From: an uncultured Halomicronema sp.
Lineage (GTDB): Bacteria > Cyanobacteriota > Cyanobacteriia > Phormidesmidales > Phormidesmidaceae
Assembly (NCBI GenBank): GCA_937897665.1
Contig: CALCPB010000553.1
Coordinates: forward strand, 1-7,764
Reading direction: 5' to 3'
Length of the DNA: 7,764 nucleotides
Part shown: one piece after another, positions 1-5,976 of the stretch
Layout of the letters: every line of letters begins with the position of its first letter
Position numbering within the stretch: position 1 is the first letter of the stretch
Translations under genes and position numbers: made by a program
Notes under the pieces: generated by a model
Databases searched by the model: none
The model's input: only the letters and a program-made list of their open reading frames with translations
What the model was told of the DNA's origin: nothing

Positions 1-1
1 G

Positions 2-898
2 ATGTTTACCCCCCAAGATGCCGACAGCTCTAATTCCAAGAACAACGCCAAAACAGCCAAGCGCCAAAACGGAGCAGCATCTTACCAGGTGCAAAGTAGC
101 GCAGCGGTAGAGCTGCTGCCAGTCAAGACGATTCCCAGCCATTTTAGTCAGGTCTATGACGCCGCCGAGCGCGACTTTCGCATCGTGTTTGGCTGGGAGG
201 ATGATCCTCACCGACGGAATTTTGTGATCGGTCAGCCTATTGATATGGCGGTGCCCATTTGCTTGGATCTAGACCGCTTTGTCGAACGCAGCAACGGCAT
301 TTTTGGCAAATCGGGCACGGGCAAGTCTTTCTTAACCCGGGTACTGCTATCGGGCACGATTCAGCGCCAGGCAGCGGTCAATCTCATCTTTGATATGCAT
401 TCGGAGTATGGCTGGGAGGCCGTTAGTGAGGGCAAGCACTTCAGCACCGTCAAAGGACTGCGGCAGCTGTTTCCCGGCCAGGTGCAGATCTTCACCCTTG
501 ATCCCGAGGCGACCAAACGGCGCGGCGTACGCGATGCTCAAGAGCTTTACATCAGCTTCGACCAAATTGATGTAGAAGATTTGATGCTAGTCCGCACCGA
601 ACTGAATCTGTCGGAAGCCAGCTTAGAGAATGCCATCATTCTGCGCAACGAGTTTGGCAAGGGATGGATTAACCGGCTACTAACCCTAACCAACGAGGAA
701 ATTCAAGACTTCTGCGAAACCAAGATGGGCAACAAGTCTTCCATCAAGGCGCTGCAGCGTAAGCTCAATCGCCTCGCCGATTTGAAATATATTCGCGCCG
801 CCTGCCCCCACAACTATGTCGGTCAGATTTTGACGGCCATCAACGAAGGTAAGCATGTGGTGGTGGAGTACGGTTCGCAATCCAATATGCTGTCTTAA
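2..898 (+). CDS. N-terminal/central fragment of the HerA-like ATPase (Walker A half)
   Basis: This 298-codon piece carries the nucleotide-binding loop GKSGTGKS (residues 102-109) after a segment reading LPVKTIPSHFSQVYDAAERDF (from residue 39). It continues with FDMHSEYGWE (residues 130-139) and a largely helical insert up to residue about 270. It ends in VVVEYGSQSNMLS, a β-strand that in this family runs straight on into the following helix, so the end is abrupt rather than a natural C-terminus. Without the Walker B strand it should not hydrolyse ATP on its own. The first 30 residues are low-complexity and polar, which fits a linker after an unseen N-terminal domain. The true start may lie upstream of position 1. 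Confidence 0.6.
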   Translation: MFTPQDADSSNSKNNAKTAKRQNGAASYQVQSSAAVELLPVKTIPSHFSQVYDAAERDFRIVFGWEDDPHRRNFVIGQPIDMAVPICLDLDRFVERSNGIFGKSGTGKSFLTRVLLSGTIQRQAAVNLIFDMHSEYGWEAVSEGKHFSTVKGLRQLFPGQVQIFTLDPEATKRRGVRDAQELYISFDQIDVEDLMLVRTELNLSEASLENAIILRNEFGKGWINRLLTLTNEEIQDFCETKMGNKSSIKALQRKLNRLADLKYIRAACPHNYVGQILTAINEGKHVVVEYGSQSNMLS

Positions 899-1441
899 TT
901 GTTACCCACTAATGTAATTGCGCGCCGCATTCACGCGATTTATGTGCAAAAAGCTGAGCGATTTTTACAGACTAAAAATCCGAGCGATCGCCCCCAACAG
1001 CTGATGATTACGATCGAAGAAGCGCACCGGTTTCTCGATCCGGCCACGGCGCGTCAAACGATTTTTGGCACCATCGCCCGCGAGATGCGGAAGTATTTTG
1101 TCACGTTGCTAGTCGTCGATCAGCGACCTTCGGGCATTGATAACGAAGTCATGTCGCAAATCGGTACGCGTATCACGGCCCTACTAAATGATGAAAAAGA
1201 TATCGATGCGATTTTTACCGGAGTGTCGGGGGCACAAAGCCTGCGATCGGTGCTGGCTAAGTTGGACTCCAAGCAACAGGCACTGATCCTCGGTCACGCC
1301 ACGCCGATGCCCGTCGTCGTCCGCACGCGGGCCTATGACGCGCAGTTTTATAGCGATATCGGCGCGACAGCTTGGGATGAAATGCCCGACGCGCCCTTGT
1401 TCAAAGCGTCTGAAGCCGCTAAGGCCGACTTGGGCTTTTAA
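899..1441 (+). CDS. C-terminal fragment of the HerA-like ATPase (Walker B half)
   Basis: This 180-codon piece is in the same frame as the preceding fragment. Its first codon TTG directly abuts the TAA (TAATTG), so reinitiation is conceivable, but there is no Shine-Dalgarno sequence before it. It holds the Walker B strand with catalytic-type glutamates (ITIEEAH, residues 37-43), the strand VVDQRPSGID (72-81), IGTRITALLNDEKD (88-101), and the closing LGHATPMPVVVRTR (131-144). It lacks a P-loop, so it cannot be an ATPase alone. The quality of these motifs and the open frame right to the natural end suggest that the stop is recent or artefactual. HIP1 sites lie inside it (984-991) and just after it (1453-1460). 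Confidence 0.55.
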   Translation: MLPTNVIARRIHAIYVQKAERFLQTKNPSDRPQQLMITIEEAHRFLDPATARQTIFGTIAREMRKYFVTLLVVDQRPSGIDNEVMSQIGTRITALLNDEKDIDAIFTGVSGAQSLRSVLAKLDSKQQALILGHATPMPVVVRTRAYDAQFYSDIGATAWDEMPDAPLFKASEAAKADLGF

Positions 1442-1570
1442 CTCGGCGATAGGCGATCGCTCCCTGCCGACAGCAAGTTGCTCAAAAAACATTTCAATTG
1501 CAGAGTTGGCAAACTGCCCATCCTGGCCAGCAGGCGTTTCTATTCTGAGGATGTTATTCCCGTACAGACC

Positions 1571-1590
1571 CCTGATAAATCAGGATTTTA
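1571..1590. repeat. Small perfect inverted repeat followed by a T-rich tail
   Basis: CCTGAT-AA-ATCAGG is a perfect 14-bp inverted repeat at 1571-1584. As RNA it folds into a 5-bp stem with a TAAA tetraloop, followed by ATTTTA. It lies about 130 bp after the ATPase stop. It could be a weak terminator for that gene, but the stem is short and the T-run is interrupted, so a chance origin is possible. Confidence 0.3.
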
Positions 1591-1748
1591 TCCAGTCCAA
1601 TTCTTGTCGGTCAAGTATCTTGCCTCATTGAGGATAGGCAGCAAGGAAGATTCTCTAAACAAAGAAAAAGTTGAAGCACGCTTTTTTAGGATGGGTCTCT
1701 CTTGAAACTCCGTAGAAACGGTGCATTACAGCCAATCTCCTCTTGTTA

Positions 1749-1774
1749 AACCATCATCTCTAAGGATGATGGTT
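1749..1774. repeat. 10-bp stem inverted repeat
   Basis: The arms AACCATCATC (1749-1758) and GATGATGGTT (1765-1774) are perfectly complementary around a 6-base loop. No T-run follows, so it is not a typical intrinsic terminator on either strand. It overlaps the first copy of an imperfect 40-bp-period repeat. It could be a protein binding site or a folded element of a small RNA. Confidence 0.4.
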
Positions 1775-1813
1775 CCAACGATCCCACGTCATTTCATCTC
1801 TATTCTTGATGGT
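1755..1813 (+). repeat. Imperfect direct repeat, 19 bp, period 40 bp
   Basis: The pattern CATCTCTA-NNNN-TGATGGT occurs at 1755-1773 and again at 1795-1813, with all 15 specified bases identical and only the four central ones differing. In both copies CATC and GATG can pair, and in the first copy the pairing extends to the 10-bp stem at 1749-1774. The two copies sit about four helical turns apart, so a paired operator or a local duplication are both possible. I cannot name a regulator. Confidence 0.35.
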
Positions 1814-2152
1814 CGCAGCCACAGTCTTCTAGCCAGCACAAGCATCAATATTCAATCATCGAAATTTTGACAACCCAGTCAGTCCAGACCATATCCTTGC
1901 GACAAAAACGGTACTCAGGGCGTCATGTCGAAGAGTTTATCGGCTCACTCTGATTAGATTTTCTGTAGGGTGCAACCGCCCATCCGTGAGAACTTCTGAT
2001 TTGACCTCAGACTGTGATCCTGCAGCCATCCACCATGCGGTAGACTACTGGGGTTTGCATATCAGACTTTTTGCGTTTTTTTGACAGCCATAGGGTCTTC
2101 ATTGACGAAACTTATCGTAAAGACACCTTCAGATACACCTGTCTCGGCTGAG

Positions 2153-2176
2153 CTAGCCCTGCGCAGGGCTAGTTTT
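2153..2176 (+). terminator. 20-bp perfect palindrome plus TTTT, upstream of desA (terminator or leader hairpin)
   Basis: CTAGCCCTGC (2153-2162) is followed directly by its exact reverse complement (2163-2172) and then TTTT (2173-2176). As RNA this gives an 8-bp G+C-rich stem with a GCGC loop. It ends 46 bases before the desA start. The 8-mer TCGGCTGA flanks it on both sides (2144-2151 and 2182-2189). It fits a terminator for a transcript arriving from the left, a leader attenuator of desA, or a dyad binding site for a dimeric protein. The T-run is short, so the type is uncertain, but the palindrome itself is certain. Confidence 0.45.
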
Positions 2177-2208
2177 GGCTGTCGGCTGATGCAAGTCTGG
2201 TTCTATTC

Positions 2209-2212
2209 GAGG
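2209..2212 (+). promoter_or_regulatory. Shine-Dalgarno of desA
   Basis: GAGG lies six bases before the ATG at 2219. A competing out-of-frame ATG at 2215 is only two bases from it and opens a 10-codon frame ending in TAA at 2245-2247. The spacing therefore favours 2219, which also gives the MTAT- N-terminus seen in DesA of Synechocystis. Confidence 0.6.
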
Positions 2213-2218
2213 CTATGA

Positions 2219-3268
2219 ATGACTGCTACCCTACCCTCTTCTGCTAAGGTGCCTACCCTAGCAGAATCAGCTTCAGCGCTGAGTGACCTGAAGCTGAGCG
2301 ACGTAATTCGGACGATTCCTAAATCTTGTTTTGAAAAAGACTGGCGCAAAGCCTGGTTTTCAGTCTTGATCACTCTGGCTAGTGTGGCTGTAGGCAGCGC
2401 GGCGATCGCGCTCTCGCCTTGGTATTTACTGCCCTTTGCCTGGTTTTTCACCGGTACTGCCGCCACCGGACTATTTGTGATTGGTCACGACTGTGCCCAT
2501 CGGTCTTTTGCAAAGCGTCGCTGGGTGAATAACTGGATCGGCCACATCATGATGATGCCCTTGGCCTATCCCTTTCATAGCTGGCGAATTCTGCACGATC
2601 ATCACCATGTGCACACCAACGAGCTGCATGTTGATAACGCTTGGGAGCCCTGGACAGTCGAGAGTTTCAAGGCCGCCCCGGCTTGGCTCCAGTCAGGGTA
2701 TCAGGCCCTCAGAGGACGCTTTTGGTGGGTCGGCTCCATTGCTCACTGGGCCGTGTTGCACTTCAACTGGCGTAAGATTGCTGGGGCAGAGCGGCGGGCT
2801 GTCAAAACGTCTGTGCTTGTGGTTGCAGCTTTTGCTGCCGTCTTTTTTCCCACGATGTACTTCACCGTGGGTCTATGGGGCATTGTGAAATTCTGGCTGC
2901 TGCCTTGGCTGGGCTATCACTTCTGGATGAGCACCTTCACTATCGTGCATCACACCATCCCCGAAATTCAGTTTCATCCGACGGCACAGTGGTCAGCGGT
3001 ACCAGCGCAGCTAGCGGGCACAGTACATTGCACCTATCCCAAATGGGTCGAGGTGCTTTGTCACGACATTAATGTGCATGTGCCGCATCACATTTCGGTG
3101 GGTATTCCCTCTTACAATCTGCGCGCTGCTCACCAAAGCCTGATGACGAACTGGGGCGAGCATATCTATGTCCGGCAGTTTTCGTGGCAGCTGATGTCGC
3201 AAATCACCCGCAACTGTCATCTCTATGACGCTCAGACCGCCTATCGTCCTTTTTCCAGCGTTCGCTAG
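2219..3268 (+). CDS. desA: Acyl-lipid Δ12 (ω6) fatty acid desaturase DesA
   Basis: DesA is a membrane di-iron enzyme that converts oleoyl to linoleoyl chains on glycerolipids, using reduced ferredoxin and O2, in thylakoid and plasma membranes. The 349-residue length matches cyanobacterial DesA (about 350), and the text resembles Synechocystis DesA from the MTAT start to the C-terminal HLYD....YR motif. The three histidine boxes are present: HDCAH (90-94), HDHHH (126-130) and HVPHH (287-291), with another His pair in [13 protein letters not shown] (244-245). Hydrophobic segments lie at about 46-66, 69-90, 195-215 and 218-240. The first box has Ala where cyanobacterial DesA usually has Gly; the plastid ω6 desaturase FAD6 also has HDCAH, so activity is expected. 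desB follows in tandem, but a long hairpin separates the two, so each probably has its own transcript. desA is cold-induced in several cyanobacteria; I see no recognisable operator for that here. Confidence 0.96.
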   Translation: MTATLPSSAKVPTLAESASALSDLKLSDVIRTIPKSCFEKDWRKAWFSVLITLASVAVGSAAIALSPWYLLPFAWFFTGTAATGLFVIGHDCAHRSFAKRRWVNNWIGHIMMMPLAYPFHSWRILHDHHHVHTNELHVDNAWEPWTVESFKAAPAWLQSGYQALRGRFWWVGSIAHWAVLHFNWRKIAGAERRAVKTSVLVVAAFAAVFFPTMYFTVGLWGIVKFWLLPWLGYHFWMSTFTIVHHTIPEIQFHPTAQWSAVPAQLAGTVHCTYPKWVEVLCHDINVHVPHHISVGIPSYNLRAAHQSLMTNWGEHIYVRQFSWQLMSQITRNCHLYDAQTAYRPFSSVR

Positions 3269-3291
3269 GTTGTTGGCATCGCTCAATCGTC

Positions 3292-3333
3292 GCTCAGAAA
3301 ACTGTCTGGTTCACAGGCAGTTTTCTGAGCTTT
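3292..3333 (+). terminator. Long hairpin terminator between desA and desB
   Basis: GCTCAGAAAACTG (3292-3304) pairs perfectly with CAGTTTTCTGAGC (3318-3330). The inner bases add a T·G and three more pairs around a 5-base loop, giving a stem of about 17 pairs, followed by TTT. It begins 24 bases after the desA stop. The A-run in the left arm gives the other strand a similar shape, but no gene on that strand needs it. It argues against desA and desB being one simple operon. Confidence 0.75.
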
Positions 3334-3433
3334 AGCCTTCGCAACTCAGTTTCTCTTGCTGTCAATGATTAGCCTTAGTGAGTGCTAACTCGCTCGTTGC
3401 TAGTTACCCCATATACGGAATATCAACACCCCA

Positions 3434-4513
3434 GTGCAATTACACTCTGCTCCAAACCAACCGGCAAAACTGGCTGATCTCAGCCCGCATACTCCTGCAG
3501 GAGAACTGCCGTTTACCCTCAAAGATCTGAGGTCGGCGATTCCGGCCTATTGTTTTGAACCCTCAGTAGCGCGATCGCTGGCCTACTTTTTCTTCGATCT
3601 GGGCATCATCGCCGGTCTCTATGCCGCTGCTGCTGCGATCAATACTTGGTGGTTTCTCCCCATTTTTTGGTTTGCCCAGGGCACGATGTTTTGTTCGTTG
3701 TTTGTTGTATGCCATGATTGCGGTCACGGTTCATTTTCTAAACACAAGTGGCTGAACAATCTGGTGGGCCATCTCAGCCACACGCCGATTTTGGTGCCCT
3801 ATCATGGCTGGCGCATTAGTCACCGCACACACCATGCCAACACAGGCAACATCGACACGGATGAAAGCTGGTACCCGGTCACCGAATCCAAATACGACGC
3901 GATGACTTGGCCCGAAAAGCTCATCCGATTCTATTTGCCGTTGCTGGCCTACCCGATTTACCTGTTTCGGCGATCGCCCAGTCGTCCTGGCGGCACGCAC
4001 TTCTCTCCCAGCAGTCCACTGTTCAAACCTTCGGAAAAGTGGGACGTGTTAACCAGCACAATTTGGCTGATTGGCATGTTGGGTCTACTGGCGGGGATTG
4101 GCTATCAGTATGGGCTCGTCTTCTTGGCAACTTACTACCTCGTGCCCTACGTCATTTTTGTGATGTGGCTCGATTTGGTGACGTTTTTGCACCACACTGA
4201 GGCTGATATCCCCTGGTATACCAACGATGATTGGTATTTCTTAAAAGGCGCATTGTCTACCATCGATCGCGATTACGGCATCTTCAACCCGATTCACCAT
4301 GACATCGGGACCCATGTGGCCCACCACATCTTCCTGAGCATTCCGCATTACTACTTGCAGGATGCAACAGCAGCCATCAAGCCCGTACTCGGCAGCTACT
4401 ATCGCAAATCCACTGTGCCTATCTGGAAAAGCTTTTTCCGCTCCGCCAAGGCTTGTCACTTTGTGGCGGACCAGGGCTCGCCCGTCTATTACCAGCCTCA
4501 GGGCAAACATTAA
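3434..4513 (+). CDS. desB: Acyl-lipid ω3 fatty acid desaturase DesB
   Basis: DesB is a membrane di-iron desaturase that adds the ω3 double bond to chains already unsaturated by DesA, giving α-linolenoyl-type lipids. At 359 residues it equals the length of Synechocystis DesB and shows the same landmarks: ELPFTLKDLR near the start, HDCGH (94-98), HRTHH (130-134) within WRISHRTHHANTGNIDTDE, YLFRRSPSR, FLHHTE (251-256), and HVAHH (294-298). The start is GTG at 3434. It lacks a close Shine-Dalgarno sequence, with only ACGGA about 14 bases upstream, but it gives the N-terminus expected for the family. The 100 bases between the preceding hairpin and this start must hold the promoter. desB is strongly cold-induced in other cyanobacteria (in Synechocystis through the Hik33 system); no matching operator can be pointed to here. 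Two terminators follow. Confidence 0.96.
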   Translation: MQLHSAPNQPAKLADLSPHTPAGELPFTLKDLRSAIPAYCFEPSVARSLAYFFFDLGIIAGLYAAAAAINTWWFLPIFWFAQGTMFCSLFVVCHDCGHGSFSKHKWLNNLVGHLSHTPILVPYHGWRISHRTHHANTGNIDTDESWYPVTESKYDAMTWPEKLIRFYLPLLAYPIYLFRRSPSRPGGTHFSPSSPLFKPSEKWDVLTSTIWLIGMLGLLAGIGYQYGLVFLATYYLVPYVIFVMWLDLVTFLHHTEADIPWYTNDDWYFLKGALSTIDRDYGIFNPIHHDIGTHVAHHIFLSIPHYYLQDATAAIKPVLGSYYRKSTVPIWKSFFRSAKACHFVADQGSPVYYQPQGKH

Positions 4514-4552
4514 ACCGTTAACGCCGCTTGCCAAAACGGCGTTAACGGTTTT
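4512..4552 (+). terminator. First terminator of desB, overlapping its stop codon
   Basis: AAACCGTTAACGCCG (4512-4526) pairs perfectly with CGGCGTTAACGGTTT (4537-4551) around a 10-base loop. The stem starts within the TAA stop codon of desB. The right arm ends in TTT with one more T at 4552, so the tail is short for RNA release. The almost symmetric A and T ends also let it work on the opposite strand. Confidence 0.7.
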
Positions 4553-4573
4553 CCATTAGCCAAAGTTGATAGT

Positions 4574-4602
4574 GAGGAGCGCTCGATCAGCGCTCCTTTT
4601 TT
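4574..4602 (+). terminator. Second, canonical intrinsic terminator downstream of desB
   Basis: GGAGCGCT (4576-4583) pairs with AGCGCTCC (4589-4596) around a 5-base loop. An A-T pair and a G·T extend the base of the stem, and six T residues follow (4597-4602). This is the most textbook intrinsic terminator in the window. Together with the hairpin at 4512-4552 it isolates desB from the genes to its right. Confidence 0.8.
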
Positions 4603-4695
4603 GTGCCTGCGACAGCCAAGGGGCAACTTTGTAAAGATTATGTCTGAACCCATGACATTCTGCAGGTTGCGTCAGGTGTCTGCGGTTAGTTAGAG

Positions 4696-4700
4696 AAGGG
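4696..4700 (+). promoter_or_regulatory. Shine-Dalgarno of the 4708 mini-ORF
   Basis: AAGGG, within AGAGAAGGG, lies seven bases before ATG 4708. It is the best ribosome binding site near here, while the larger gene starting at 4743 has none of its own. Ribosomes may therefore enter at 4708. Confidence 0.5.
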
Positions 4701-4707
4701 TGGTTTT

Positions 4708-4746
4708 ATGGTGATAGCGACGTGTGTGTTTAATCCCCAATTATGA
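4708..4746 (+). CDS. 12-residue leader ORF overlapping the next gene (ATGA)
   Basis: ATG 4708 opens a 12-codon frame (MVIATCVFNPQL) that ends at TGA 4744-4746. The stop shares bases with the ATG at 4743 of the following gene (ATGA), the classic layout of translational coupling. It has a well-placed AAGGG ribosome binding site, while the downstream gene has none. It lies in another frame from that gene, so it is not an N-terminal extension; an in-frame TAA at 4731-4733 closes the larger gene's frame just before its ATG. The peptide has no run of codons for one amino acid, so classic attenuation is not suggested. It may matter only as a ribosome-loading site. A frame this short can arise by chance. 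Confidence 0.45.
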   Translation: MVIATCVFNPQL

Positions 4747-5174
4747 AATTAGATGAGTCTGCGATCGCCGCGTTAGGCGGTTCATTACGTCCCATCAATC
4801 CCGATTTGATGAAGGCGGCTGAAGACAATACTGAGAAAAGACGGATTTGGTACCAAGGGAACGAGCCCTACTTTGATGTCACTATCGAGATGCTCGGCGA
4901 CACCATCACCTGGTTTCAAGTCACGCTTAGAAGCAAGGTCGTTTCCTGGCGATCGCCCAACGCTCTACAAACGGGTGAAACAGACGAGATGGACGTGCCC
5001 CCCGACGTCGGCTATTACGCGGCCAGTAAAACGATTCGCGATGGCGCTATGATCAACTGGCCCTTGGTTGAGTCTATTGCCAAAATTTTGGCGCAAAAGC
5101 CCGATGACTCGCTCCTTGTTCAAGCCAGTAATATGCTGCAACAGCAGCTCGCGGCTCGTCCAGAGAATTCCTAA
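4743..5174 (+). CDS. Conserved-looking protein of unknown function, 143 residues
   Basis: I do not recognise a named family, although the middle part, WYQGNEPYFDVTIEML (36-51) followed by WFQVTLRSKVVSWRS (57-71), resembles conserved hypothetical proteins of cyanobacteria. No signal peptide or membrane segment is visible, so it is probably a soluble cytoplasmic protein. The centre has alternating hydrophobic strands with many aromatics, and the C-terminal third (about 105-140) is helical, with IAKILAQKPDD and SNMLQQQLA. ATG 4743 is the only possible start of the frame because TAA 4731-4733 precedes it. It has no Shine-Dalgarno sequence and probably depends on the overlapping mini-ORF at 4708. 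Two HIP1 sites lie inside (4761-4768 and 4949-4956), so it has the base pattern of the host rather than of recently acquired DNA. nanE follows after 73 bases with no evident terminator between, so the two could share a transcript. Confidence 0.8.
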   Translation: MKLDESAIAALGGSLRPINPDLMKAAEDNTEKRRIWYQGNEPYFDVTIEMLGDTITWFQVTLRSKVVSWRSPNALQTGETDEMDVPPDVGYYAASKTIRDGAMINWPLVESIAKILAQKPDDSLLVQASNMLQQQLAARPENS

Positions 5175-5247
5175 GCCTGGCTTGCGATACACTCGGCGTG
5201 GGCCAACTGTCTAATGACGGGGCCGTTCACGCCATCATATTGACACC

Positions 5248-5955
5248 ATGCCGATTGACAGTATTTTAACGGCGCTGCAAGGCGGCCTCATCGTTTCCTG
5301 CCAAGCGCCAGCCACGTCGCCGTTGCATCAGCCTGAGATGATTGCAGCGATGGCCGAAGCAGCGGTTTTGCAAGGGGCCGTCGGGGTGCGCATTGACAGC
5401 CCCGCCCACATTGCCGCCGTGCGGCAGCGGGTATCCGTGCCCATTATTGGCCTTTGGAAGCAGGTCATTGCTGGCTCTGACGTTTACATCACACCGCAGT
5501 ATTGTCACGCCGAAGCCGTGGCCTTCGCTGGAGCCGATATTATTGCGATCGACGCCACGCTGCGCCCTCGCCCTGAGGGAGAAACACTGGCACCGCTGAT
5601 TGAGCGTATCCGCACCGATCTCCAAAAACCGGTGATGGCTGACGTTGACACTATGGCTTCGGCAACGGCAGCAGTCACAGCCGGAGCCGATCTGTTAGGC
5701 ACAACGCTCTATGGCTATACCTCGGCAACGGCTGATTTAACACCTCCAGGCTTTGACTTACTGACTGACTTAGTGAAGCGGTTGCCGACCCCGTGTCTGT
5801 GTGAGGGAGGCATTGCGACCCCAGCCGCCGCGCGCCAGGCGATCGCCCTAGGCAGCCATGCCGTCGTGGTCGGGACGGCAATTACCGGCATTGATCTGCT
5901 AGTGCAGCAATATTGTCAGTCACTCTCAACGGCCACAGCCTCAACCACACCCTAG
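5248..5955 (+). CDS. nanE: Putative N-acetylmannosamine-6-phosphate 2-epimerase NanE
   Basis: NanE interconverts N-acetylmannosamine-6-P and N-acetylglucosamine-6-P, a cytoplasmic step of sialic acid and ManNAc use. The 235 residues form a TIM-barrel protein of normal family length. Typical blocks are GGLIVSCQ (12-19), GAVGVRID (43-50), VPIIGLWKQ (64-72), AGADIIAIDATLRPRP (94-109), MADVDT (130-135), GTTLYGYT (151-158), CEGGIATP (185-192) and AVVVGTAIT (205-213). Lys71 and Glu186 match the lysine and glutamate considered catalytic in NanE, with Arg48 and Asp132 as likely partners. ATG 5248 has no Shine-Dalgarno sequence but gives the expected short lead-in to GGLIVSCQ. No nanA, nanK or sialic acid transporter lies in the window, so its job may be amino-sugar interconversion or salvage rather than sialic acid breakdown. 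The C-terminal 15 residues are rich in Ser, Thr and Ala and look like a dispensable tail. Confidence 0.9.
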   Translation: MPIDSILTALQGGLIVSCQAPATSPLHQPEMIAAMAEAAVLQGAVGVRIDSPAHIAAVRQRVSVPIIGLWKQVIAGSDVYITPQYCHAEAVAFAGADIIAIDATLRPRPEGETLAPLIERIRTDLQKPVMADVDTMASATAAVTAGADLLGTTLYGYTSATADLTPPGFDLLTDLVKRLPTPCLCEGGIATPAAARQAIALGSHAVVVGTAITGIDLLVQQYCQSLSTATASTTP

Positions 5956-5976
5956 ACACTGGGCACAATCACGCGG

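Larger units (their letters stand above)
2..1441 (+). pseudogene. HerA/DUF87-type P-loop ATPase gene interrupted by an in-frame stop, probably 5'-truncated by the window edge
   Basis: One reading frame runs through 2-1441 and is broken only by TAA at 896-898 (codon 299). Both halves read as a single protein of the HerA/VirB4-like hexameric ATPase group (COG0433, DUF87), which act as DNA-translocating motors. Walker A (GKSGTGKS) is at codons 102-109 and a Walker B-like LMITIEEAH with paired glutamates follows the stop at codons 334-342. A VVDQRPSGID segment and a conserved-looking C-terminal LGH...PVVVRTR strand come later. The residue at the stop sits in LS-stop-LLPTNVIARRIH, where I would expect an aromatic residue such as Tyr, one base change from TAA. 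The family usually has an N-terminal β-barrel (HAS-barrel) domain of about 100 residues that is missing here, and only one base precedes the first ATG, so the gene probably begins outside the window. A real nonsense mutation, a sequencing error and readthrough cannot be told apart from the sequence. Confidence 0.8.
1442..2218. other. 777-bp gene-poor intergenic region
   Basis: No frame here gives a protein that I recognise or that has a good start. The longest frame, TTG 1478 to 1705, starts without a ribosome binding site and has an unconvincing composition. By eye the stretch is richer in A+T than its neighbours and has only one HIP1 site, at its very start (1453-1460). It contains inverted repeats at 1571-1584 and 1749-1774, an imperfect 19-bp repeat with 40-bp period (1755-1773 and 1795-1813), a T-rich run ending in TTGACA (2081-2086) and a 20-bp palindrome (2153-2172). 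It may hold the desA promoter and 5' leader, or an unannotated small RNA. I see no tRNA-like cloverleaf and no clear gene remnant. Confidence 0.6.

Noticed and set aside
1478..1705. 75-codon frame in the long gap
   Set aside because: TTG start, no ribosome binding site, no recognisable domain, and it crosses the 1571-1584 inverted repeat.
2081..2086. Perfect TTGACA, a possible -35 box for desA
   Set aside because: No reasonable -10 hexamer lies 15-19 bases downstream. The nearest TAnnnT (2113-2118) is 26 bases away, so I do not call a promoter.
2215..2247. Overlapping out-of-frame ATG four bases before the desA start, 10 codons
   Set aside because: It is only two bases from the GAGG, too close for initiation, while ATG 2219 has good spacing and the family N-terminus.
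2609..2609. Possible concern that Ala in the first DesA histidine box (HDCAH, codons at 2486-2500) signals an inactive enzyme
   Set aside because: All histidines are kept and the plastid ω6 desaturase FAD6 has the same HDCAH sequence, so this is a natural variant.
3011..3286. Minus-strand frame opposite the end of desA, and similar antisense frames over desB, nanE and pgl
   Set aside because: These are shadows of well-supported genes on the plus strand and their translations resemble no known protein.
5214..5243. 9-codon mini-ORF ending four bases before the nanE start
   Set aside because: Unlike the one at 4708 it has no Shine-Dalgarno sequence and no start-stop overlap, so chance is the simplest explanation.
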